In this document: in pieces, positions 1 through 6,895 of the stretch | Position numbering within the stretch: the first letter of the stretch is position 1 | How the letters are laid out: each line of letters opens with the position of its first letter | NCBI RefSeq assembly: GCF_900107605.1 | Contig: NZ_FNQJ01000010.1 | Location: 1-64,000, forward strand | Source: Acidovorax soli | GTDB lineage: Bacteria; Pseudomonadota; Gammaproteobacteria; Burkholderiales; Burkholderiaceae_C | Length of the DNA stretch: 64,000 nucleotides | Reading direction: 5' to 3' | The notes under the pieces: model-generated | Told to the model about the DNA's origin: nothing | Databases searched by the model: none | Seen by the model: only the letters and a program-made list of their open reading frames with translations | Program-made: the position numbers and the translations under genes

Positions 1-95
1 CGGTCACGATGAACCGACAACGGAGTCGGTCACGATGGGCCGAAATCCTCGGTCACGATACCGAAACCAGCGGTCACGTTGGTCCGAAATACCCA
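1..95. repeat. Terminal direct repeats of a probable IS21-family element
   Basis: The motif CGGTCACGAT occurs at 1, 28 and 50, and a variant CGGTCACGTT at 71, spaced 27, 22 and 21 bp. Regular repeats of this kind near an end are typical of IS21-family elements, where they bind transposase. The element itself would lie left of the window. The exact junction with the following gene fragment is not clear and I place it near base 95. Confidence 0.45.
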
Positions 96-349
96 ACCAA
101 CCTATGGGAATCGCCGGACTGTGGGACAAGTGGAAGTCCCCGGGTGGAGAGACCGTGCACAGCTTCACCATGCTGACCATCAACGCTGACCAGTATCCCT
201 TGATGAACTTGTTCCACAAACCCACGGATGAGAAGCGCATGGTGGTGATTCTGGAACCGGAACAGTTCGAAGACTGGCTGCAAGCACCCGCGACCCGCAG
301 CATGGAGTTCCTGCAGCCCTTTCCTGCTGGGGGCCTGCGGGCGGGATAG
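95..349 (+). pseudogene. SRAP (YedK/HMCES-type) peptidase, C-terminal remnant
   Basis: The frame reads GIAGLWDKW, then a T-x-L-T-x-NA stretch and LFHKPTDEKRMVVIL, which match the C-terminal half of SOS-response-associated peptidase (SRAP) domains. These proteins shield abasic sites by crosslinking through an N-terminal Cys2. That cysteine and the N-terminal half are missing because the frame runs into IS-like repeats upstream. About 82 residues of a usual 200-plus remain, with the conserved His region kept. It cannot make the crosslink and I treat it as broken. Confidence 0.7.
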
Positions 350-404
350 GTCCACGCGATCCTGAAGAGACTTTGGAGTACCTTGTCCCCCTCTCAACTC
401 AGCA

Positions 405-1217
405 ATGAACCAACCGTTTGAAATGAAACAGACCACGCTGTGGGCGCGCATGTTGCGCCTGACTGCAATCCTGGCACTGACCGTAACCAGCGCAGCCAAT
501 GCCCGGCTCCCCGTCTTTGAAGCCCTGGACAGTGCATCAGGACATCCGACCCGATTTGCCCAATGTCCCCAGTTCTTCGTGGATGGCAAACCACCCGCCA
601 TACCGGCAAGTCCCAAGCTGCGCGAGCTGTGCTACGAAGCGTTTGCAATCTTGCACAGCGGGGAGACCAGGACGCCGGTCTATGTGGCGCAGCGCCTGAA
701 CCGCCAAACCATTGAGGATGCCGACGAGAAGAGAGCGACCAAGTTCTTTGCCGACGCGCGCCTCCCCCGTGGCGAGCGGGCAGAACTGGAGGACTACAAG
801 CGCTCGGGCTACTCCCGTGGCCACATGGCCCCGGCAGGAGACATGCCGACGCCGACAGCCATGGCCCAGAGCTTCAGCCTGGCCAACATGGTGCCGCAGG
901 ACATCCAGCACAACGGTGGTGCCTGGGCCAAGATCGAGCAGGACACTCGCCGGTATATCCGGCGGGCCAAGGGCGATGTGTTCGTGATCACCGGGCCGGT
1001 GTTCACCCCGGAGAGTCCCCGCATCGGTAACAACGGGGTCGGGGTTCCAGCCTACCTGTTCAAGCTCGTGTACGACCAGCACGACAACAGAGCCTGGGCG
1101 CATTGGCAGGAGAACCGGGAGGGGGAGCGGGTCGGCAGGCCCATCACCTACGAAGAGCTGGTGAAGCGCACGGGGGTTGAGTTCTTGCCAAGGCTTGTGG
1201 TTTCGCAACTGAACTGA
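405..1217 (+). CDS. Secreted DNA/RNA non-specific endonuclease
   Basis: This 270-residue protein has a signal peptide ending near AANA at residue 33, so it should act in the periplasm or outside the cell. The core carries SRGHMAPAGD with the catalytic His at residue 140, followed by SLANMVPQD and downstream Asn residues that bind the metal in the beta-beta-alpha metal nuclease family (NUC1/Serratia nuclease type). It would cut single- and double-stranded DNA and RNA without sequence preference. An ATG six codons later is an equally good start. Similar genes are often carried on conjugative elements, which fits the island setting. Confidence 0.85.
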   Translation: MNQPFEMKQTTLWARMLRLTAILALTVTSAANARLPVFEALDSASGHPTRFAQCPQFFVDGKPPAIPASPKLRELCYEAFAILHSGETRTPVYVAQRLNRQTIEDADEKRATKFFADARLPRGERAELEDYKRSGYSRGHMAPAGDMPTPTAMAQSFSLANMVPQDIQHNGGAWAKIEQDTRRYIRRAKGDVFVITGPVFTPESPRIGNNGVGVPAYLFKLVYDQHDNRAWAHWQENREGERVGRPITYEELVKRTGVEFLPRLVVSQLN

Positions 1218-1298
1218 GGAGTGATTTACTCCTCTTGTGAGTCACGCTCACAATGGGGCACCCCGCTCCGCCAACACAATGTCGATTGAAGGTTCAAC

Positions 1299-1556
1299 AT
1301 GACGGGACCGTCAACTCCTCAGCAGTCGCTGCAGTTTGATTTGCAGGGCACCCCTGCAGGTGTCACGCGATCCAAGTCGCGCGTGCCTCTTGCCAAGCTG
1401 GCGAACGAGAAGTTGCCGGCATATTCGCCGGACGACGGGCCGCTCACGACGGCAGAGATCTACGCCATTCAAGCTGATGCCGATGCGTGCATGCCAATAG
1501 GACGTGTTCTACGGCGCATGAGCCTGCTCGCATCCATCGAACCGTTAGTGCGATGA
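1299..1556 (+). CDS. Hypothetical protein, 85 aa
   Basis: This is an open frame with an ATG start following the nuclease on the same strand. The protein is polar, with no membrane segment, signal peptide or motif I recognise. It stands 81 bp after the nuclease stop and 52 bp before the HAD gene start, so the three could be cotranscribed. Coding status rests on position and frame length only. Confidence 0.4.
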   Translation: MTGPSTPQQSLQFDLQGTPAGVTRSKSRVPLAKLANEKLPAYSPDDGPLTTAEIYAIQADADACMPIGRVLRRMSLLASIEPLVR

Positions 1557-1608
1557 ACGTCTCACTCGCGTGGACGCCCGCGAGACGGACCCACACAGGC
1601 AAGAAACA

Positions 1609-2055
1609 ATGAGGACTATCTTCATCGACTTTGATGGCGTATTGCACCCTGCAGGTGGGCCTGTTGGCGCCTGTCTTCCCTTTGAATGGCTCTCTGATCT
1701 GAAGGCCCTTCTCAGCGCGCATCTCCCAGTTCGCATCGTGGTTCACTCCAGCTGGCGCCTCACGTACCCACATGAAGAGATTCGGGAATTTTTGAGCGGG
1801 CTGAGTGCCCTTGAAATCGATATCGTCGGGCCGGGAGAAAAGCTTCAGGCCATCACCGCGTACCTGAGTGCCCACCCTGAGATTGATAGCGGCCTTGTGA
1901 TTGACGATGAGCCCAACGAATTTCTGGCTGAATTCCCGCTTCTGGTTGTTGCCTGTGATCCCACGACTGGCATCTCCTGCCAGCACGTGCAGAACGAGGT
2001 CACGGCGTGGCTGAACCACGTAGGACCCATCCCTCTGGATGCAGAGTGGCTGTAA
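1609..2055 (+). CDS. HAD-like hydrolase of the Swiss-army-knife RNA-repair type
   Basis: This 148-residue protein starts with MRTIFIDFDGVLHP, giving the HAD nucleophile motif DFDGV. SSWR around residue 44 fits HAD motif II, and VIDDEPN near residue 103 supplies the acidic metal-binding pair. The short cap-less form with DGVLHP and SSWR resembles the HAD domain found in Swiss Army Knife RNA-repair proteins. A phosphatase role on nucleic-acid ends or nucleotides is inferred, not shown. I chose the ATG at 1609 over an upstream GTG at 1570 because it begins right at the conserved strand. Confidence 0.7.
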   Translation: MRTIFIDFDGVLHPAGGPVGACLPFEWLSDLKALLSAHLPVRIVVHSSWRLTYPHEEIREFLSGLSALEIDIVGPGEKLQAITAYLSAHPEIDSGLVIDDEPNEFLAEFPLLVVACDPTTGISCQHVQNEVTAWLNHVGPIPLDAEWL

Positions 2056-2319
2056 CGACGCACACGGTGATGGTGGGGCGGCCCCTGAGACAGTCTCCCC
2101 GCGAAATCCGCTCGTGACGAAACCGAAGTGACGCAAGTTACTGCCCACGATGCCAAGCCGAAGTTTTCCTGTTATGAGCGGTGCACGGCGAATGTCCTCC
2201 TGAGCATCATCACCTCGTGGCCGTACAGGCTTAAATCCGGCGGTGCAGGGAACGCTAGCGCGGAGATTCTGATGCCTTTGGCGACGTGCCTGGGGGTACA
2301 GTGGCGGGCTTGTGCAAAA

Positions 2320-2339
2320 TACTGATGTTTTGTACAGTA
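2320..2339. promoter_or_regulatory. Putative LexA (SOS) box
   Basis: The sequence reads TACTG, ten bases, CAGTA, which matches both conserved ends of the canonical LexA operator (TACTGTATATATATACAGTA). It lies 20 bp before the ATG of a 28-codon frame at 2360. The rest of the 2056-2568 stretch shows no convincing gene. The SRAP fragment upstream is also from an SOS-linked family, so SOS-controlled cargo may once have stood here. Confidence 0.55.
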
Positions 2340-2359
2340 TCGTGAAATCTCGCACAGAT

Positions 2360-2446
2360 ATGGCCATGTACAAACCAGCCCGTTACGTATTCCGTCCTGC
2401 CAGACCAGCTCCCGCATTGTTGCGCCGCATCTGGGCATGGTTTTGA
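2360..2446 (+). CDS. Small basic ORF (28 aa) under the LexA-like box
   Basis: ATG GCC ATG opens a 28-residue frame rich in Arg, Pro and aromatic residues (KPARYVFRPARPAPALLRR) and ending in WAWF. I know no family for it. It is listed because it directly follows a well-formed LexA-type operator. It may instead be the remnant of a longer SOS gene or non-coding leader. Confidence 0.25.
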   Translation: MAMYKPARYVFRPARPAPALLRRIWAWF

Positions 2447-2568
2447 GATCGCCCTGCTGTGCCTCGGGCCTTGCCCAGCCTCCAGGCTCGCTTGTCCCCC
2501 AAATGGCGATTCACCATGAGCGAGCTGCTGGCATTGCACAAAAAACGTCGCCACAAGTAACATTGGCC

Positions 2569-2934
2569 ATGTCGAAAAACCAAGCCCGGAAACACTGGAG
2601 GAATTTTTCACTCCCTGATTCGAGTGAGGACAATGCTTGGCTGGATGCGCCACCTGTAGGCCGCGAATTTGGAAGTCCGGACTATGAGAGATTGATGGCG
2701 CTTGATCACGCTGCTTTCGTGGCCTTCCACTCGTGGAAAAAGGTGCAGGATTGGCTGACCGCGCCGAACTCGCAGCTTGATGGAGCTTGCCCTGAGGAGG
2801 TGGCGCGAAGCCCCGCTGGATTTGACAAAGTCATGTCAATCCTGTTGTCATCGGGGAGCCGCGCCAGTGCGGACTTCATGAGCGAGATTGAGGCTTTGCC
2901 AGTTCAAGAGCGAGAAAGTCAAAAAGGTATTTAG
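2569..2934 (+). CDS. Orphan MbcA/ParS/Xre-antitoxin-like protein (DUF2384-like C-terminus)
   Basis: This 121-residue protein starts at MSKNQARK. Its second half has AFHSWKKVQDWLTAPN, then LDGACPEEVARSPAGFDKV and a hydrophobic end. That resembles the MbcA/ParS/Xre toxin-binding domain: a WL-x-x-PN turn, a P-x-E-L-like helix and a G-x-x-x-V helix. Such antitoxins normally precede a RES-domain toxin, but the next gene here is on the opposite strand and is not RES. An ATG exists 44 codons upstream, but that extension is low in coding character. Confidence 0.5.
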   Translation: MSKNQARKHWRNFSLPDSSEDNAWLDAPPVGREFGSPDYERLMALDHAAFVAFHSWKKVQDWLTAPNSQLDGACPEEVARSPAGFDKVMSILLSSGSRASADFMSEIEALPVQERESQKGI

Positions 2935-2974
2935 CTGTTTCCTGTTAACGGCATACGATGACAAGCTCATGGGC

Positions 2975-3346
2975 TCAAATTTCCAAAGCACTGTCGCCCA
3001 CAGGCCACTGCAGTTCTCGAACAACTCTGCGCATGATCCAGACGCACTGCGCATCAGAGCACCATCGCTTGGCCACAAGACCTTTTAATGCAGCCTTCAC
3101 GGTTGCTTGCTGGTCCCCTTCGAAGGTCGCCAGCTTTCGCAGACAGTACGGGACCATCTGCGAGACCAGATCGTCACACATGTGGAAAGCAGCAGTGACC
3201 TCTGAGGGCGCAGTGCCCGGTGCATAGAACTTTCCATCTTCCTCAACAAGGCTCATTTTTGGATGAGCTCCACCAATGGCAGATGTAATTGCACTCACTG
3301 GAAAATCTTCCGGTACGCCTGGATACCTGGCGCGGTCAGTTGTCAT
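2975..3346 (-). CDS. Hypothetical protein, 123 aa
   Basis: The frame begins MTTDRARYPGVPEDFPV and ends WPVGDSALEI. It contains three well-spaced Cys residues and a helical second half, with no signal peptide or transmembrane segment and no family I recognise. An in-frame upstream ATG at 3424 would add 26 residues, but the ATG at 3346 avoids overlap with the preceding gene. It lies downstream of the mobile-mystery-A pair on the same strand, so it may be the third gene of that operon. Confidence 0.5.
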   Translation of the reverse strand: MTTDRARYPGVPEDFPVSAITSAIGGAHPKMSLVEEDGKFYAPGTAPSEVTAAFHMCDDLVSQMVPYCLRKLATFEGDQQATVKAALKGLVAKRWCSDAQCVWIMRRVVRELQWPVGDSALEI

Positions 3347-3395
3347 ATCAACTCCTTTCAAATTGCCTCGTATAGTGGGTATCTCCCATGACAAC

Positions 3396-4202
3396 TCAAG
3401 CGCCTCGCCAGGCTTTGGCGTCACGGGCCTGAGTCAATAACGCCTGCTCACGAAGCCAGCTTGCTTTGTCGTAAACAAAGCCGGGGAACTCGTCGGCCAA
3501 ACTGGTTTTCTGCAAGATGAGCGCTCGGGCTAGGCGCGCCACTTCCGCTAGTTCCTTTTCATTTCGGACTTCAAGCGGCGCCACAAGGCTGACGCCCATC
3601 GCCCAATTGAGACGCTCCCATTTCCATGACGGGCGGACCTCCAAGTCAATCCCATCCCGCGTCAGCCGTTCTTCAATTGCCTGAAGCTTTGCGTAATGCT
3701 CCGTCTGGGCTTCAGAGGGAGCGCGACTGGTGGTGGTGAACAGCTTTTTACGCCTTTTCGACTTTCCAACCATCTTGTAGTTCTTGGTCCCTCCCTCGAA
3801 GAGCCAGTCATCGCGAGGGCCATCTCCTGCTTCCTTCCATGCCATGGAGGAAATTGCTTCCCCATAAATCCGTCTGGGGTGTTGCCACCAGACGATCACG
3901 CGCCGTCCATTGAGAATGAATCCAACGTCATCCCAGGTCGACAGGCTGTCAGACCCCATGTTCCAGTAGGCGTGAGGAATGAACAGACCGCCCTCCGACA
4001 TGTGCCACTGGTGCGTGCGGTGGTATTCGCGCATGCGCCTTCCCAAATACTCATAGTGCGGATTTTTCATGTGGGGCGTTGGTCCAGCGGGCAGTGGTTG
4101 TTCTGATGCGCTGGTTCTCGATAGGGCCTGCGAGGGGCACACCTGTTTGTTCTTCTGGATCGGATGGTTACTTACGTAAGTTGTGAAGTCGATGACTACC
4201 AA
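3396..4202 (-). CDS. Unknown protein overlapping the mobile-mystery-A gene
   Basis: The frame of up to 268 codons overlaps the stop of the upstream regulator gene by 7 bp when read from TTG at 4202. An ATG at 4070 gives a 224-residue protein starting MKNPHYEYLGRR, and the first 44 residues look less constrained. Visible features are an aromatic-rich region (DDVGFILNGRRVIVWWQHP), a basic patch KSKRRKKLF near the middle, and a Trp-rich WKWERLNWAMGV stretch. It has no membrane segment and no Fic motif (HPFxxGNG), although Fic is the usual partner of the upstream gene. Function is not known to me. Confidence 0.6.
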   Translation of the reverse strand: MVVIDFTTYVSNHPIQKNKQVCPSQALSRTSASEQPLPAGPTPHMKNPHYEYLGRRMREYHRTHQWHMSEGGLFIPHAYWNMGSDSLSTWDDVGFILNGRRVIVWWQHPRRIYGEAISSMAWKEAGDGPRDDWLFEGGTKNYKMVGKSKRRKKLFTTTSRAPSEAQTEHYAKLQAIEERLTRDGIDLEVRPSWKWERLNWAMGVSLVAPLEVRNEKELAEVARLARALILQKTSLADEFPGFVYDKASWLREQALLTQARDAKAWRGA

Positions 4203-4645
4203 AGACCGCGCTTGTTAACTTGAGCGAATACAGTTGACAGAGCGGCAAGCGTCTGCGGCTCTGTCAGCGCTGCAGCAATCTTGGGTAGTGACGGTATCGG
4301 TGCGCCCGTGACCTCATGGGTACGACGGAGGACCTGTTCTACGAGGCTCGTTCTAGGAACAAATACATAGCGAACCTCGCAGTCCAGCCCTTCAGCAAGA
4401 CGCCTGAGGGTGTTGAGCGTTATCGCACCATCCGCCTCAGCTTTCTCCAACTTTCGAACACCTTGACCTGTCATTCCAGAGCGTGCTCCAAGGGCGGTAG
4501 AGCTCATGCCCAAAGCCAGTCTTAGTGTCTTCGTCCAGCCACATCTCGGCATGCCTTGGCCCTGCAATTTCGCAAACTCGCAAAGCTGCCTATCAAGCTC
4601 AGCCAAGCGATTGAGATCCAGTCTGTTCTTCAAGGGGGAACCCAA
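4196..4645 (-). CDS. Mobile mystery protein A-type HTH regulator
   Basis: The protein of 149 residues begins KNRLDLNRLAELDRQL and continues GWTKTLRLALGMSSTALGAR. An HTH follows with LEKAEADGAITLNTLRRLAEGLDCEVRYVFVPR. This is the pattern of the mobile mystery protein A family, a Cro/CI-like DNA-binding protein normally encoded just before a Fic protein (mobile mystery B) on mobile elements and thought to act as its antitoxin or regulator. The start is a TTG at 4645, or another TTG at 4633; no ATG is available. The downstream partner here is unrelated to Fic. Confidence 0.75.
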   Translation of the reverse strand: MGSPLKNRLDLNRLAELDRQLCEFAKLQGQGMPRCGWTKTLRLALGMSSTALGARSGMTGQGVRKLEKAEADGAITLNTLRRLAEGLDCEVRYVFVPRTSLVEQVLRRTHEVTGAPIPSLPKIAAALTEPQTLAALSTVFAQVNKRGLW

Positions 4646-4655
4646 TGAGGTAACA

Positions 4656-4693
4656 AACCAGTTGCTTCAGCGGGCACCATAGAGCAACCAGTT
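4656..4693. promoter_or_regulatory. Direct repeats upstream of the mobile-mystery-A gene
   Basis: AACCAGTT occurs at 4656-4663 and again at 4686-4693, 30 bp apart (about three helical turns), with TTGCT and AGCAA between the copies forming a short inverted repeat. The block lies just before the regulator gene that starts at 4645 on the minus strand. It is a reasonable candidate for an autoregulatory operator. Confidence 0.35.
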
Positions 4694-4767
4694 CGTTTCC
4701 ATTTGCATACTGGGGCAATGAGAAACGAGGAGTGCCAGCCCCGTTCAGATATCGTCGCAGCCCAGGT

Positions 4768-4792
4768 CCCAAATGGGACCAATTAGTCTCAT
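4768..4792. promoter_or_regulatory. XRE operator candidate, copy 1
   Basis: CCCAAATGGGAC (4768-4779) runs into GACCAATTAGTCTCAT (4777-4792), 20 bp before the ATG at 4812. The same two elements occur upstream of the XRE gene at 5566-5604 with one base changed in the 16-mer. CCCA-TGGG is a small palindrome. Confidence 0.5.
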
Positions 4793-4811
4793 GTTACTTG
4801 AATAAAGACCA

Positions 4812-5252
4812 ATGCTGCGATTAGAAAAAGCGACTCTCGGAAAATTCGGTGCACAGGACATGGTGAGCCTGATCACGTCACAGGGCTGGGAAGCCATCTT
4901 GCCCGATGCACTCCAGGACCACCACCTGGTACTTATGTCAGACCAAATCAGAGATCTTCTTTCTGGTGATGGCTGGAACGGTGGTGACCGGGAACCTCCG
5001 AGCGCAGCTCTGCCGCTGACTTTGTTGCTGCTCACAAAGGCCGGAGTCAACCGATCAGGGGATGGCTTTGAGGTCGGCCTAGAGACTTTGCACGAAGCAC
5101 TGTGCTTACTTAACACGGCCGTTGACCGCGAGATCGTCAACCGCATGCTGCAGCGCAAAGATGCCATACCCATTGGCACTGGACTGATACGGGGACTTCA
5201 AATGCTGGTTCAGCATGCCAAAGAGGAAGCGGAATCAGATTGCAACGCCTAA
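4812..5252 (+). CDS. Hypothetical protein, 146 aa, convergent with an XRE regulator
   Basis: The soluble protein begins MLRLEKATLGKFG and is mostly helical, with a hydrophobic LPLTLLLLTKAG stretch that is too short and flanked by charges to be a clear membrane helix. I know no family. It ends at 5252 and overlaps the 3' end of the convergent XRE gene (5249) by 4 bp. Both genes carry the same operator-like motif just before their starts, so they are probably controlled together. A toxin or inhibitor partner of the XRE protein is possible but unproven. Confidence 0.55.
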   Translation: MLRLEKATLGKFGAQDMVSLITSQGWEAILPDALQDHHLVLMSDQIRDLLSGDGWNGGDREPPSAALPLTLLLLTKAGVNRSGDGFEVGLETLHEALCLLNTAVDREIVNRMLQRKDAIPIGTGLIRGLQMLVQHAKEEAESDCNA

Positions 5253-5551
5253 TCGGCAACGAGGTCTTTGAAGTCTGTTTTGAGGGTTTTGAGCAGCTGA
5301 CTCACTGAGGTTGCATCCAACTCCGGGCAGTAGGCTACGGCGATCAGAGTCAAAGGATGGATCTGCATCTGCTCGGCCAAGACCTCAAGGGTGCGGACAC
5401 TTGGAACCTGGTGACCCTGCTCAATGCGGCTAATGTGACGGCGGCTGGTGGCCAGCAGCATGTCTTCCTGCACCATACCGCGTGCCTCGCGCAATTGTCG
5501 CAGCGCTCGACCAAAGTCGGCTTGGGGTGGAACACGCTTTCGGGAAGACAT
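5249..5551 (-). CDS. XRE-family transcriptional regulator
   Basis: This 100-residue protein has a single HTH_3 domain at about residues 13-68: FGRALRQLREARGMVQEDM, then TSRRHISRIEQGHQVPS and TLEVLAEQMQIHPLTLI. The short C-terminal tail is likely a dimer contact. An operator-like sequence 15-53 bp upstream of its ATG is shared with the convergent 4812 gene, which suggests autorepression plus control of that neighbour. Confidence 0.85.
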   Translation of the reverse strand: MSSRKRVPPQADFGRALRQLREARGMVQEDMLLATSRRHISRIEQGHQVPSVRTLEVLAEQMQIHPLTLIAVAYCPELDATSVSQLLKTLKTDFKDLVAD

Positions 5552-5565
5552 CTCCCCGATTTCCG

Positions 5566-5604
5566 CCCAATGGGACTAAAAAGACCACGACCAACTAGTC
5601 TCAT
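5566..5604. promoter_or_regulatory. XRE operator candidate, copy 2
   Basis: CCCAATGGGAC (5566-5576) and GACCAACTAGTCTCAT (5589-5604) sit just upstream of the XRE start codon at 5551. The 16-mer differs from the copy at 4777-4792 by one base. Between 5605 and 5760 I see no gene. Confidence 0.5.
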
Positions 5605-5759
5605 TGGTGTTCAATTTCTCCTGAAATGTTGGCGCCGATTGAATCTTGACAGTGTGGAGTAGACAGATTGAATGCTTGCCGACGGTCCTATCTGTTGCCT
5701 CAATTGTCCTGGTAAGCCGTCAACTGGGAAGTGACGGCGGGGAGTATTTCAGCAGCCTG

Positions 5760-6843
5760 CTAGTGTCCTGAGTTAGAAATTCGCAGACAAAATCTCTCGA
5801 TACTCGCCAGGATGTCATCGGCAGACTTGACCCACGCGAACGGTTTGGGGTGTGAATTGTTCAACTCCAGGTATTGGTGGATTGCCTGCTCAAGCTGTCT
5901 TGTCGATCGGTGTGTGCCGCGACGGATGCACTTCTCGGTCAGGGTTGCAAACCAACGCTCCACCTGATTGAGCCAGGAGGCGGAGGTTGGCGTGAAGTGC
6001 ACGTGGAACCTGGGATGTCTTGCAAACCATGCCTTGACCGCAGGGGTCTTGTGCGTGCCGTAGTTGTCCATCACCAAATGCACATCCAACTGGGCTGGCA
6101 CATTCGCTTCAATGGAGCGCAGGAAGTGCAAAAACTCCGTGCTGCGATGGCGCCGGTGTAACTCTCCAATCACTTGGCCCGTGGCAATGTCCAGTGCCGC
6201 AAACAGCGTCGTCGTTCCATGGCGCATGTAGTCGTGGGTTCTGCGCTCAGGGATGCCCGGCATCAGCGGCAAGATCGGCTGTGTGCGGTCCAATGCCTGT
6301 ATTTGACTCTTCTCATCCACGCACAACACCATCGCCTTGAGTGGCGGGTCCATGTACAGGCCGACAATGTCGCGGACCTTTTCGACAAAAAACGGATCAC
6401 TGGAGAGTTTGAACGTCTCCTGGCGGTGCGGCTGCAAACCGAAAGCCCGCCAGATTCGACTCACAGCCGTCTGTGACATGCCCATTGCGCGGGCCATGGT
6501 GCGGCTACTCCAGTGAGTCGCGCCAACTGGCACAGACTCCAGCGTCTTGGCGATCACTGCATCGACGCGCTCATCTTCAATCGTGCGCGGAGCGCCAGGG
6601 CGCGGCGCATCCAGCAAACCCTCCAAGCGCAGTTCAACAAAACGGCCCCGCCACTTGGAAACCGTCTGCTGCGTGACCCGCTGGCGCGCTGCCACCACCT
6701 TGTTGTCCAGGCCCTCAGCGCACGCGAGCACGATGCGCGCGCGCAGGGCCAAGGCCTGCGCGGTCTTACGGCGCTTGGCCAACGCAATCAGTTGCTCTCG
6801 CTCCGTTGCGCTCAACACCAATGGAGTCTTTGGTCTTCCGCTC
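5760..6843 (-). pseudogene. IS630 transposase, start truncated
   Basis: The 350-residue reading frame has an N-terminal HTH ([18 protein letters not shown], then [11 protein letters not shown]) and a DDE domain with [27 protein letters not shown] and a late Glu in [19 protein letters not shown] at 6821 could initiate, but the frame stays open upstream with GRPKTPLV, which is the usual family beginning. The real start codon was therefore lost at the IS66 junction. It may be inactive. Confidence 0.8.
5761..6843 (-). mobile_element. IS630-family element, truncated at its transposase start
   Basis: The left end begins with TA followed by GTGTCCTGAGTTAGAAATTC, consistent with the TA target of the IS630/Tc1 group. 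The right end is missing: at 6843 the sequence switches directly into the left end of IS66, which removes the first codons of the transposase and the second inverted repeat. No copy of the missing end is seen beyond IS66. Confidence 0.7.
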
Positions 6844-6895
6844 GTAAGCGCACGGCAAACCCATGTTGACCGCCGATGGCGACCATTGCTGACGA

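Noticed and set aside
1-95. CRISPR array
   Set aside because: Only four short 10-bp repeats with irregular 11-17 bp spacers; this is the pattern of an IS21-type end. No CRISPR array is seen anywhere in the window.
3396-4202. Fic protein (mobile mystery protein B) as expected partner
   Set aside because: No HPFxxGNG motif or Fic helices can be found in the frame.
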